DNA of 64,000 nucleotides from contig NZ_BPQU01000010.1 in assembly GCF_022179445.1 (NCBI RefSeq), forward strand, positions 62,001 through 126,000, written 5' to 3'. A program made the position numbers and the translations under genes. Numbering within the stretch: position 1 is the stretch's first letter; every line of letters starts with the position of its first letter. The notes under the pieces are model-generated. The model had not been told where the DNA came from. It did no database searches and saw only the letters and a list, made by a program, of their open reading frames with translations. This document shows positions 51,144 through 59,910 of this stretch, piece by piece. The DNA is from Methylobacterium mesophilicum (GTDB taxonomy: Bacteria > Pseudomonadota > Alphaproteobacteria > Rhizobiales > Beijerinckiaceae).

Positions 51144-52910
51144 TCAGCCACCGCCGCGGTCGACGACGGATCCGCATAGGCCCAGCGCGGTGTTCACGAC
51201 GCCGAGATGCGTCAGGGCCTGCGGAAAATTTCCTGCGAGGCACCGGCCAGGAACGTCGTACTCCTCCGAAAGAAGACCGACGTCGTTGGCCACGCCGAGC
51301 ACGCGTTCGAGATAGGCCTCGGCGAGTTCCTGCCGTCCCTGGAGGCGCAGGCAATCCGCCATCCAAAGCGAGCAGGGTAGGAACGCCCCCTCGTCGCTGC
51401 CGTCGCCCTTCGTCCGTATGCGACGGATCAGGCCGTCCTGATCGAGGTCCTCCCTGATCCGCTCGATCGTCGCCGCCATACGTGGCTCGTCGGCCTTCAG
51501 GAAACCGACGAGCGGCAGGAGCAGGAGGCTCGCGTCGAGCTCATGGCTACCGTAGCTTTGCGTGAAGGTCCCGAGCCCCGCGTTCCAACCCTCGCCGCAG
51601 ATTTCGGCCCGAGCCTCGTCGCGGCAGGCGGTCAGCGACGCGCGAAGCGCCTCGGTGAGGTCGCCGTGCCGTAGGACCCGGTCGAAGCCGACCCAGCACA
51701 TGGCCTTCGAATAGGTGTAGCGCTTCGGATCGCCGCGCGATTCCCAGATCCCGGCACCACGGTCCCGCCACACCTCGGCGAGGTGTTCGGCGAGGCGGCG
51801 CTCGACGGAGCATTGATGGTCCGTCGATGCGATGCCCGCCCGTCGCGCTAATGCCAGGGTGTCGATGACCTCGCCGTAGATGTCGAGCTGCTTCTGCGTG
51901 GACGCGGCGTTGCCGACCCGTACCGGTCGCGCCTCGCGGTAGCCGGGCAGCGCATCCACGGTCCACTCGGACAGGTGCCTGGAGCCATCCACCCGGTACA
52001 TGATGCGGAGCGCATCCGGGTTTCCGGCGATGGCGCGCAGGAGCCAGTCCCGCCACGCCGTCGCCTCGGTCTCGAAGCCCGCGTTGATGAAGGCACCAAG
52101 CGTGAAGGTCGAATCCCGCAACCACGAATATCGGTAATCCCAGTTCATCGCGCCCGCCGGCACCTCCGGCAAGCTCGTGGTCGGTGCGGCGACCAGACCG
52201 CCCGAACGCGCGTGCGTGAGGGCCTTCAGCGTGAGGAGAGACCGCTTGACAGCCGCCGGCCAGCGGGTGCGCGTCGCGTCGAAGCCCGAGATCCAACGCT
52301 CCCAATGCGCCTGCGTCGCGTCCAGCGAGGCCTCGACATCGAGATGAGGCGCATCGGCTTCCCAAGCGTCCGTCCGGCACAGCACGAACGTTTGCCGCCC
52401 GCCCTCTTGCAGCGTGAACCCGGCTTTCACTCCACCGTCATCGACGCCGACGGGAATGCTGGCTTGGAGGGTCAGGCGATGTCGGCCGGCCACAGCCACG
52501 GCGCCACCCTCGCGAGCCTCCCACCACGGCGCCAGCGCACCGTAGTCGAAACGCGGGCTGAGATCGAAGTCCAACGTGACGGTGCCGGCCAACCCCTCCA
52601 CGATCCGCACGAGCGCCGAGACCGTCTTGCGGATGGGCATGAAGTCGGTGACGCGAACGGCGCCATCCGCCGTTTTCATCATGGTTTCCAGGATCATGGT
52701 GTCGCCGCGATACCGTCGCGTCGTGTCGAGGACGGGTCCCCGGGGGGTGATCGACCAGCGACCGTCCTCCTCGTTGCCGAGGAGCGCACACAGGCATGCG
52801 TCGTCATCGAAGTTCGGCCAGCACAGCCAGTCGATCGAGCCGTCCCGCGCGACGAGCGCGGCGGTCTCGCCGTCGCCGATCAGGGCATAGCTCTCGATGG
52901 GTTTGCTCAA
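51144..52910 (-). CDS. Glycoside hydrolase family 15 protein (glucoamylase/trehalase type)
   Basis: A 588-residue cytoplasmic enzyme. The N-terminal beta-sandwich (1-225) starts with I-E-S-Y-A-L-I-G-D-G-E-T-A-A-L-V. The (alpha/alpha)6 barrel includes W-D-Y-R-Y-S-W-L-R-D-S-T-F near 264-276 and G-E-G-W-N-A-G-L-G-T-F near 445. Y-G-S-H-E-L-D-A-S-L-L near 459 and L-P-C-S-L-W-M-A-D near 519 complete the family. Bacterial members hydrolyse trehalose, glucosides or dextrins. Related genes often lie in stress-response operons. Orientation matches cyo, but the 265-bp gap suggests a separate unit. The substrate is unresolved. Confidence 0.9.
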   Translation of the reverse strand: MSKPIESYALIGDGETAALVARDGSIDWLCWPNFDDDACLCALLGNEEDGRWSITPRGPVLDTTRRYRGDTMILETMMKTADGAVRVTDFMPIRKTVSALVRIVEGLAGTVTLDFDLSPRFDYGALAPWWEAREGGAVAVAGRHRLTLQASIPVGVDDGGVKAGFTLQEGGRQTFVLCRTDAWEADAPHLDVEASLDATQAHWERWISGFDATRTRWPAAVKRSLLTLKALTHARSGGLVAAPTTSLPEVPAGAMNWDYRYSWLRDSTFTLGAFINAGFETEATAWRDWLLRAIAGNPDALRIMYRVDGSRHLSEWTVDALPGYREARPVRVGNAASTQKQLDIYGEVIDTLALARRAGIASTDHQCSVERRLAEHLAEVWRDRGAGIWESRGDPKRYTYSKAMCWVGFDRVLRHGDLTEALRASLTACRDEARAEICGEGWNAGLGTFTQSYGSHELDASLLLLPLVGFLKADEPRMAATIERIREDLDQDGLIRRIRTKGDGSDEGAFLPCSLWMADCLRLQGRQELAEAYLERVLGVANDVGLLSEEYDVPGRCLAGNFPQALTHLGVVNTALGLCGSVVDRGGG

Positions 52911-52991
52911 CGTTCGTTTCCTTCGTCCGGCCGATGCACTGCGGGCATCGCCGTTTCGTCTTCGTCGTGCAGGGTGTGGAAGGGTTTTTGG

Positions 52992-54560
52992 CTAGGCGAG
53001 CCGCTCGGCGATGTGGTCGGCGACGCGGAGCGCGTTGGCGATGATCGTCAGCGTCGGGTTCACCGCGCCGATCGACGGGAAGAAGCTCGCGTCCGTGACG
53101 TACAGGTTGTCGAGTTCGTGCGCCTTGCAATTCAGGTCGAGCACCGACGCCTTCGGGTCGGTGCCGAAGCGCAACGTGCCGGCCTGGTGCGCGGTGCCGC
53201 TCAAGGGGATGTTCTTGCCGAGGTAAAGCGAACGTTCGAACAGGTAGGTGTGGAGGCCGCCGGGCCGGAGCAGCTCTTCGAGCTTGCCGCGCAGGCGGTC
53301 GTGCGCCTCGCCGTTGGTTTCGCGCACGTCGAGTATGACGCGGCCGTCACGTCCGAGCATCACCCGGTTGTCGGGGTGCGGCAGGTCTTCGCTCTGCAGC
53401 CAGAAGTCCATCGAGTGGCGGGCCACCATCTCGAACGGGGCGTCGGGCAGGAAGCCAGTCCATTTCGGGAACTCTTCGCCGCGGATCTGCTCCGGATGCG
53501 TCTTGGCGCACATCTGGATCAGCCCCATCGGGAACTCCCAGTCCTTCGACTCGAAGTAGAAGTCCGAGACCGCGAGCGTCTTCTGGAAGACGGTGGCGTT
53601 TACCTCCTTCGACAGCGCCATCAGCACTGACATGTTGTGGCGCATGTAGTTGCGCCCGACCTGGTCCGAGCCGTTGGCGAGCCCGTTCGGGTGGGCGGCG
53701 TTGGCCGAGCGCAGGAGCAGCAGCGCCGACGACAGCGCGCCGCAGGCGGCCACGACCACATCCGCCGAGTAGCGTTCGGCCCTGCCCTCGCGGGTGACGT
53801 TCACCGCCGTAACCGTCCGGCCCGACGGGTCGGTCTCCAGCGTTGAGACGTAGGCGTTCACGAGCAGGGTGACGTTGTCGTGTCGGGCCAGCGTCGGGTC
53901 GACGGTCATCACTTGCGCGTCGGCCTTGCCGTTCAGCAGGCACGGGAAGCCATCGAAGGCGTCGCAGCGAATGCAGATGCTCGTCGGCGTCGGCTTGCCG
54001 TCGCGCTCGTCGAGCTTGATCCCGAGGGGCAGGTGGAATGGGTTGAGGCCGAGTTTCCCCCAATCGTCCGACAGCTTCTGAATGCGCGGCTCGTGGCTAA
54101 CGGGGGGATGGTCGTAGGGGCCGCTCGACCACGGCTCGCTCGGGTCCTCGCCGCGCTGGCCGTGTACCGCGAACAAAGTCTCGGCCTGCGCGTAGTACGG
54201 TTCGAACTCCGCATAGGAGACCGGCCAGGCCGGCGAAAGGCCGTCCACGTGGCGGACGTCGCCGAAGTCACGCTCGCGCATCCGGAACAGGGCCGCGCCG
54301 TAGACCTTCGAATTGCCGCCGACATAATAATGCAGCGCCGGGCTGAACGTCCGACCGCCGCCGCCGTACCACGTCTCCTTCGCCTGGTAGGCGCCGTCGA
54401 CGAACACGGTCTTGGACGACCAGTTGTCCTGCGAGCGCGGCAGGTAGTCGCCGCGCTCCAGGAGCAGAATGCGCTTGCCGGTCTCCGCCAGCCGTGCGGT
54501 GAGCGAACCGCCGCCGGGACCGGAGCCGATGACGATGACGTCGTAATGGTCCTGCGGCAT
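52992..54560 (-). CDS. GMC-family FAD oxidoreductase
   Basis: A 522-residue flavoenzyme. The FAD dinucleotide motif V-I-V-I-G-S-G-P-G-G-G-S at about 8-19 is followed by the E-R-G-D ribose-binding acid. The substrate domain has C-I-R-C-D and C-L-L-N-G-K-A-D-A, and the GMC C-terminal motif G-T-A-H-Q-A-G-T-L-R-F-G near 467 carries the catalytic histidine. The end is N-P-T-L-T-I-I-A-N-A-L-R. Members oxidise alcohols, choline, glucose or gluconate. The pairing with the divergent DoxX and cupin genes is seen in other alphaproteobacteria, but the substrate is unknown. ATG 54560 is chosen; the open frame beyond it is antisense noise. Confidence 0.9.
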   Translation of the reverse strand: MPQDHYDVIVIGSGPGGGSLTARLAETGKRILLLERGDYLPRSQDNWSSKTVFVDGAYQAKETWYGGGGRTFSPALHYYVGGNSKVYGAALFRMRERDFGDVRHVDGLSPAWPVSYAEFEPYYAQAETLFAVHGQRGEDPSEPWSSGPYDHPPVSHEPRIQKLSDDWGKLGLNPFHLPLGIKLDERDGKPTPTSICIRCDAFDGFPCLLNGKADAQVMTVDPTLARHDNVTLLVNAYVSTLETDPSGRTVTAVNVTREGRAERYSADVVVAACGALSSALLLLRSANAAHPNGLANGSDQVGRNYMRHNMSVLMALSKEVNATVFQKTLAVSDFYFESKDWEFPMGLIQMCAKTHPEQIRGEEFPKWTGFLPDAPFEMVARHSMDFWLQSEDLPHPDNRVMLGRDGRVILDVRETNGEAHDRLRGKLEELLRPGGLHTYLFERSLYLGKNIPLSGTAHQAGTLRFGTDPKASVLDLNCKAHELDNLYVTDASFFPSIGAVNPTLTIIANALRVADHIAERLA

Positions 54561-54776
54561 CGGCCAGCCTCGCACTGCAACACACTCGAAGAAAACTCTG
54601 CGGCCAACGGAGCAAGGCTGGAGGCGTTCCAAGTTGCCTGGTCACGGCATCGTGCTCGCTGCGGCGCAGCAATCCCGGTGGTCGCCGAGGGGCCCGAGCG
54701 CAACCGCCGCGACCGAGCGACGTTGGGGGCGGGACTCCCGCTTCGAGCCCCCGATGCCTGCCACTCCGGACCACCC

Positions 54777-55259
54777 ATGACGTCGTCGATACCTTGGCTC
54801 GACCTCGTGGCCGTGCCGCTGCTGGCGAAGGTCTGCCTCGTCTGCATGTTTCCGCTGAGCGCCTACGACAAGGTTGCCCATTGGGACGAGGCGATGGGGC
54901 AGGCGCGCTCCGGCCCCCTGCCCTTACCGGCGCTGCTGCTGATCCTCGGCATCCTGGTCGAGGCGGTGACGCCGGTGCTGATCGTGATCGGGGTGTTCGA
55001 CCGCGCGGCGGCCTTGGTGCTCGCCGGGTTCTGCGCGGTCACCGCGTTGATGTACCACCCGTTCTGGCGCTTCCCCGGCTTCTGGTCGACGAACGGCGAG
55101 GGCCGAGCCCATTTCTGGGACTTCTTCAAGAACTTCGGGCTCGTCGGCGGATTGCTGCTCGTGGTGATCGGCGGTGCCTACGCACCGGCCCGCGCGGTGA
55201 TCGCCCATCCTCTCGCCAAAGGCCCGACGTCCGCTCCCACCGCCGCCGACAACCGCTGA
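54777..55259 (+). CDS. DoxX-family membrane protein
   Basis: A 160-residue protein with four spans, of the DoxX type (quinol- or thiosulfate-linked membrane proteins). Family marks are V-C-M-F-P-L-S-A-Y-D-K-V near 22-33 and the middle F-C-A-V-T-A-L-M-Y-H-P-F-W. It is divergent from the GMC oxidoreductase (217 bp between starts) and is followed by a cupin gene after 12 bp. A link to quinone reduction by the GMC enzyme is possible but unproven. Confidence 0.85.
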   Translation: MTSSIPWLDLVAVPLLAKVCLVCMFPLSAYDKVAHWDEAMGQARSGPLPLPALLLILGILVEAVTPVLIVIGVFDRAAALVLAGFCAVTALMYHPFWRFPGFWSTNGEGRAHFWDFFKNFGLVGGLLLVVIGGAYAPARAVIAHPLAKGPTSAPTAADNR

Positions 55260-55271
55260 AGGATTCGTATC

Positions 55272-55733
55272 ATGGCCGATCAGGCGAAGGGCGGCACGCC
55301 CCCGACCATGCCGTACTGGCACGTCTACACCGATGCCGAGGGCGTCAGCCGCCAGGAGAAGTTCGATCTCTCGGCCTTCAAGTTCGAGGGCATCGACGCC
55401 GAGACGGCGCCGCAATGGAACGACAAGCAGGAGCCGTCGCAGGCCGGCGTCACCTTCACCGTGCTCCCCGTCGGCTGGGTCGGGCAGTGGCACGAGAACC
55501 CGAGGCCCCAGTGGATCGCGATCCTGTCGGGCCGCTGGTTCGTCGAGACCATGGACGGCACCCGCGTCGAGATGGGGCCGGGCGAACTGATGATGGGCGA
55601 GGACCAGAACACCAAGGCGCGCGACGGCCGGAAGGGTCACCTCTCCGGCACGGTCGGCACCGAGCCCTGTACGATGATCGTCACCGGCCTCGATGTGACG
55701 CCGACCTTAAACCAGCCTGGGCGCTTTCGCTGA
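55272..55733 (+). CDS. Cupin-fold protein
   Basis: A 153-residue single-domain cupin. Q-W-H-E-N-P-R-P-Q-W near 73-82 carries one metal-binding histidine (H75), and G-R-W-F-V-E-T-M-D-G-T-R-V-E-M-G-P-G-E near 87-105 gives the second half of the motif 1 region. The usual second histidine pair is not obvious, so metal binding may be weak. It lies 12 bp after doxX. The activity is unknown. Confidence 0.8.
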   Translation: MADQAKGGTPPTMPYWHVYTDAEGVSRQEKFDLSAFKFEGIDAETAPQWNDKQEPSQAGVTFTVLPVGWVGQWHENPRPQWIAILSGRWFVETMDGTRVEMGPGELMMGEDQNTKARDGRKGHLSGTVGTEPCTMIVTGLDVTPTLNQPGRFR

Positions 55734-55855
55734 TCGACGACGAGGACGTGCGGATGTCGCAGGACACGACAATCTCACCAGGGCGCCTGCTTCGCCGAGT
55801 CGGATGACCGGGCAAGATTGACGGCTCCACTGACATTGAGGTGGATAATCCCCGC

Positions 55856-56270
55856 CTAGTGCAGTGACGCGGTCGGAGGGTTCACGAGGCGGGTGTGTTC
55901 GTCGATCAGCGTCAGGATGCGCAGGCTACGCCCGTCATGATTCTGGCCATGCACAAAGTCGAAGCTCCAGACGTGATTGCGATGGAGAGGTCGCAGCCGA
56001 ACGCAGGAGCCATCGTTCAACCAGAGACGGCTGCATGGTCGATAATTTTGCGGGACCTTGAGGCCCTCACGACGCCAGATCCGCTGAACTCGGTCCTTGC
56101 CCAACGGCTAGCCCGCTGCCTGCAGCAGCGCGGTGACACGGCGGTAGCCGTAGCGTCCGTACTCGGACGCCAAGGCGATGATGGCGCAGGTCAGCGCATC
56201 CTCATCGGCCGGCACGGTGGGCACGTAGCGTTGCGTGCCCCGGTGCTGGTCAACGAAGGTTGGTGAGCTT
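55856..56270 (-). pseudogene. IS3-family transposase (orfB) remnant
   Basis: A minus-strand fragment of an IS3-type integrase. The N-terminal part reads D-Q-H-R-G-T-Q-R-Y-V-P and then A-S-E-Y-G-R-Y-G-Y-R-R-V-T-A-L-L-Q-A-G. An in-frame TAG follows, then K-D-R-V-Q-R-I-W-R-R-E-G-L-K-V-P. The first catalytic aspartate is in V-W-S-F-D-F-V-H-G, and the fragment stops after D-E-H-T-R-L. The second and third catalytic acids are missing. It is a decayed remnant and not functional. Confidence 0.85.
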
Positions 56271-56307
56271 GCATATGCGGTTGGCGGGTACCAGCCCGCC
56301 CCTCTAG

Positions 56308-57798
56308 CAGGCTGTTGAAGAAGTCCGTGGCGTGGCCGAACCAGGGGTGATTCACTCCTTCCCGGGAGCGCTTGGGGAAGGCGGATGCGGGGTTCGGATC
56401 AGCGATCGGGGACGTTGTTCTCCTATGTGGATCTGAAGGCTCGGGTCAGTCCCGACCACCCACTGCGGACGGTCCGGCAGCTCACGGATGTGGCGCTCGC
56501 AGCGCTGAACCAGGACTTCTCTGCGCTCTACGCGGCACGGATGGGGCGTCCGTCGATCCCGCCTGCGATGCTGCTGCGAGCGATGCTTTTGCAGGCATTC
56601 TACTCGATCCGCTCGGAACGGCAGCTGATGGAGCGGCTGGAGTTCGACCTGCTGTTCCGCTGGTTCATAGGGCTGGGCGTCGACGATTCGGCCTGGGATC
56701 ATTCGAGCTTCAGCAAGAACCGGGACCGGCTGCTGGACGGCGAGATCGCTGCCAAGTTCCTGGCGGCCTCGCTGGCCCAGCCCCAGGTGAAGCGGCCCCT
56801 GTCCAGCGACCACTTCAGCGTCGACGGCACGCTGATCGAGGCCTGGGCCTCGATGAAGAGTTCCAAGCCCAAGGGTCGAAGCGGAGATCAAGCACCGCCG
56901 CCAGCCGACGGGCGCAACACCGAGGTCGACTTCAAGGGTCAGAAGCTTTGAAACGGGACGCACACAAGCACCACCGATCCCGAAGCCAGGCTCTATCGTA
57001 AAGGCCCGGGCATGGAGGCCAAGCTCTGCTTCATCGGCCACGCCCTGATAGAGAACCGCTCGGCCCTCATCGTGGACACCTTTCTGACGTGCGCAGACGG
57101 TCACGCCGAGCGCATCGCCGCGCTGGCGATGATCGAGCCGAGGGCGGACCGGCCCAAGGCCACCTCACTGGGCGCCGACAAGGCCTACGACGCGGAGGAC
57201 TTCGTCAACGAGCTGAAGTCGATGAACGTGCGAGCGCACGTGGCCCAGAACACCAGCCGCCGCTCGTCCATTGATAGGCGAACCACCCGCCATGCCGGCT
57301 ATGGCATGAGCCAAAAGATCCGCAAGCGCATCGAGGAGAGCTTCGGCTGGATCAAGACCGTCGGGGGTCAGCGCAAGACTCGCTTCAATGGCCGCGACAG
57401 GGTCGGATGGGCCTTCGCCTTCACGGCGGCGGCCTACAAACTGGTTCGCCTGCCCAAGCTGCTCGGAGCTCTGGCGTGAGCGTCTTGGGCAAGTGGCGGA
57501 TCGTCGAGCTGCCGGGCTACGCGGACGACTACGCTGACATGGTCGAGCCGGCCTACATCCTCTTCGCGGCCACCGGCGGCGAGTTCGTCTTCGGATGCGT
57601 CACCGGGGCCTGCGTCGGTAGTGGTGATCACGCTGCCGTTGAGTTCGACTGGTCCGGGAACGACGAGATGGACGAGGCCTGCGGCTCCGGATGGGCCGAG
57701 CTTCAGGCCAACGGCTCGCTTCTCGGCGAAATCGACTTCCACGCCGGCGACAAAATCCCCTTCATCGCCCGCCGCTGGCCGGGTTCTTCAACAGCCTG
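56308..57798 (+). mobile_element. IS5-like insertion sequence with passenger ORF
   Basis: A 1491-bp element bounded by perfect 15-bp inverted repeats (CAGGCTGTTGAAGAA at 56308-56322 and its complement at 57784-57798). It is flanked on both sides by CTAG (56304-56307 and 57799-57802), the presumed target duplication. It holds a transposase interrupted by one TGA and a second ORF reading to the very right end. It lies beside the IS3 remnant and may have inserted in already mobile DNA. Confidence 0.9.
56385..57479 (+). pseudogene. IS5-like DDE transposase, interrupted by an in-frame TGA
   Basis: Would be 364 residues. The N-terminal DUF772-like domain has L-F-S-Y-V-D-L-K-A-R-V and F-Y-S-I-R-S-E-R-Q-L-M-E-R-L. 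The DDE core has the first aspartate in F-S-V-D-G-T-L-I-E-A-W, the second in L-G-A-D-K-A-Y-D and the glutamate in R-I-E-E-S-F-G-W. A TGA at 56949-56951, in the conserved stretch between the first and second acids, splits the gene into 188 and 155 residues; a single C-to-T change from CGA (Arg) would explain it. The rest is in frame, so the mutation is recent. Confidence 0.85.
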
Positions 57799-57802
57799 CT
57801 AG
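57476..57802 (+). CDS. Passenger protein of the IS5-like element
   Basis: A 108-residue protein starting at GTG 57476, which overlaps the transposase stop (GTGA). It is a small beta-rich domain with G-K-W-R-I-V-E-L-P-G at the start and V-E-F-D-W-S-G-N-D-E-M-D-E-A-C-G-S-G-W-A in the middle. It ends with G-E-I-D-F-H-A-G-D and R-R-W. Its coding region runs through the right inverted repeat, and its TAG stop (57800-57802) is provided by the flanking CTAG. The domain type is seen elsewhere as a host-like small hypothetical protein, but no function is known. Confidence 0.6.
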   Translation: MSVLGKWRIVELPGYADDYADMVEPAYILFAATGGEFVFGCVTGACVGSGDHAAVEFDWSGNDEMDEACGSGWAELQANGSLLGEIDFHAGDKIPFIARRWPGSSTAC

Positions 57803-58316
57803 GGCGTATCCAGCTTCACCTCAGGGATGCCCATCTCTGCCCAAACGGCCTTTCGTAAAACTGGCTTTGGAAGGAGTGGGGGCATCGCCATTGACATATG
57901 ATCGCCCAGGCCCACTGCAGCGCGGCTGCCGGGTTCGGTTCCGTGGACCGCCCGCCCATCTACGCTTGCAGTTGCGGCATTATCGGTCCCACCAGGCGGT
58001 CCTACAAGAATTATTCCTACCCACCCCCTTCTCCGTTCACCCCTGAAGCGAAGTTGCCGGACGGCTGACGAATGGCTGCTTATGGGAAGCGCCGGCGGCG
58101 GTCCGGGCGGCTGGGTTGGGTCGGTAGCAGGCCGTCCGCTTTTCCCGCGGATCTTCTCCGAAGCGGCCGTTCCGCTTACGGCCAGACTGCGCCATGCCGG
58201 ATAGCCGACAGGCGCAAAACCGGTCCTTCGGCTTACCGCCTGCACGAACTCCCTATAGTCCCGTTCTGGGATCGCGGGTGGGTGGCGGCCTGTAGGGACG
58301 GGATGGGGCTGCGCGG
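57803..58316. other. Intergenic stretch with palindromic motif
   Basis: About 510 bp without a supported gene. It contains AAGCGGCCGTTCCGCTT (58161-58177), a copy of the palindromic motif found at 24905. Short frames here have no ribosome-binding site. Confidence 0.45.
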
Positions 58317-59207
58317 ATGCCGATCAGCAGGATGGACCTCGTAGACGCGGCATCGCCGGAGGCGCTCGTCAAACGCATCCTACAGGCTGAGCCGAACCTT
58401 CCGGTGCCCGTGCCGATCCAAGACCTGTGCGCGCGCCTTGGCATTCTCGGAATAGAGGACCTCGACACCGACGAGTTCGAGGGGGGCCTCGTTACCGACG
58501 CGAAGCGGTCCGAAGGCACCATCCTCGTCAAGCGTGGGGGCGAACCGCGTCGCCGCTTCACCATCGCGCATGAACTCGCCCACTTCCTGATGGCGCACCA
58601 CGTCCCGGATCAATCCGGCCGGTTCATGTGCAAGAGCTCTGACCTTCTCCGCGTCACAGCGAAGGAGGGTGATCAGCGGCAGCGCAGGGAGGTCGAGGCC
58701 AATCGCTTCGCCACTCTCATGTTGATGCCCCCGCACCTGCTGCGGGGAGCCATGGCGGCCTTTCGCGAGCCCAATCTGCAGCACGTTCTCATGCTCGCGC
58801 GCGACTTCGCGGTCGGCAAGGAGGCGGCGGCTCGGGCCTACGTGCAATACCAACCCGAGAGGATCGCCATCGTCGTGGCGGGCAATGGCCGGGTGCAGCG
58901 GTGCTACCGCAGCCTCTCCTTTCCGGCCATCATCTCCGCGGTCGGCAGCCCGGTCCCGACAGGCTCGCTCTATCACAGTGGTCCACATCAGCCGAACATC
59001 GCGAGCGACATCGCCGCGTGTAGTTCCGATCTCTGGATCGACGTGAAGCGCGACCTCCGCGCGCCGTCCCTCTACGAGCAGGTTTACCTCCAGCAGAACA
59101 AGTTTGCGATGATCCTCCTGCGTCTGGAAGCTGTCCCGGAGGAGAGCGCGGAGGAACGCAGGCTGGATGAGGGCTGGCGTCACCGTTTCCACTCGGGGCG
59201 ACGGTAG
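58317..59207 (+). CDS. ImmA/IrrE-type metallo-endopeptidase
   Basis: A 296-residue protein. The zinc site H-E-L-A-H is at 85-89 (T-I-A-H-E-L-A-H-F-L-M-A-H), and the third ligand glutamate lies in R-E-V-E-A-N-R-F-A near 124-132, followed by the typical L-M-L-M-P. The C-terminal half (150-296) is a less conserved domain without a clear family. Proteins of this type cleave repressors in phages and integrative elements (ImmA) or act in stress responses (IrrE). No partner repressor gene is adjacent. ATG 58317 is used. Confidence 0.85.
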   Translation: MPISRMDLVDAASPEALVKRILQAEPNLPVPVPIQDLCARLGILGIEDLDTDEFEGGLVTDAKRSEGTILVKRGGEPRRRFTIAHELAHFLMAHHVPDQSGRFMCKSSDLLRVTAKEGDQRQRREVEANRFATLMLMPPHLLRGAMAAFREPNLQHVLMLARDFAVGKEAAARAYVQYQPERIAIVVAGNGRVQRCYRSLSFPAIISAVGSPVPTGSLYHSGPHQPNIASDIAACSSDLWIDVKRDLRAPSLYEQVYLQQNKFAMILLRLEAVPEESAEERRLDEGWRHRFHSGRR

Positions 59208-59337
59208 GCAAGACACAGCCCTGATGGAACAACCTCGATGGCTATAGCCTGCTGCTTCGTCAGAGCGGGCGGTACCGCCGTCCCGAGGCTGATCCGGCGC
59301 ACTCCTCAGGTCGGCATAGGAGCAACGAGGGTCGTGA

Positions 59338-59589
59338 ATGGCGGGAACTGACGGCTATCTTCGGTTAGTCCTCAATCTGGCTGCGGAAGAGGACGCGTTC
59401 CTTGACCCGGTCGGGCGCGCCGAGGACGCCGAGTTGAACGCTATGGGCACCGCGTCTGTAACGTCTCCTGCGGTGTCGTTGATGATCACGAACCGTCAGC
59501 GAGCGGCGCTTCGTGAGCTTGGCTTTTCCGAAGAATCCATACGGCAGATGACGCCCGCCGAGGCGCACGGGAAGCTTGGATTGGCCTAG
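59338..59589 (+). CDS. Small protein with C-terminal helical motif
   Basis: An 83-residue soluble protein. Its C-terminal third N-R-Q-R-A-A-L-R-E-L-G-F-S-E-E-S-I-R-Q-M-T-P-A-E-A-H is a conserved helical motif seen at the ends of unrelated alphaproteobacterial proteins of unknown role. The acidic N-terminal part is variable. ATG 59338 is used. No function is known. Confidence 0.6.
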   Translation: MAGTDGYLRLVLNLAAEEDAFLDPVGRAEDAELNAMGTASVTSPAVSLMITNRQRAALRELGFSEESIRQMTPAEAHGKLGLA

Positions 59590-59910
59590 CTGTCGTCACC
59601 TGAACGCGGATCAGGCGGCTGCCGGTGGCGGCGATGGTGTCGTCGCGAAATGGGCGGTTGTCACGGCGGGGCTGAGCTACAGTTCGCCGGTCGTGGATAA
59701 GGCCGCTTGTGTGCAGAACCGGGCCACTCGAACCTCTCAAGTTTCAAACACTTGGAAGGCGCACGAAGCGGGCAAAATCAGAGATGTGCCTACGTGGGTG
59801 AGCTGGTGTTTCTCACGCGTCCGCGGCGGTGTGAAGTTGCGTCAGAAACGGGTTCGAACCGGCAGCATGTGATTGCCGCCGGCTCGGATCGTGATTTGTC
59901 TATTGTCCCG
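59590..59910. other. Intergenic stretch
   Basis: About 320 bp with short frames only; no feature could be supported. Confidence 0.5.

Noticed and set aside
56949..56951. TGA read as selenocysteine in the transposase
   Set aside because: No known selenoprotein transposases of this kind and no stem-loop seen; a CGA-to-TGA mutation is simpler.
59840..59880. GGGTTCGAACC as the T arm of a tRNA
   Set aside because: No acceptor, D or anticodon stem could be formed around it.
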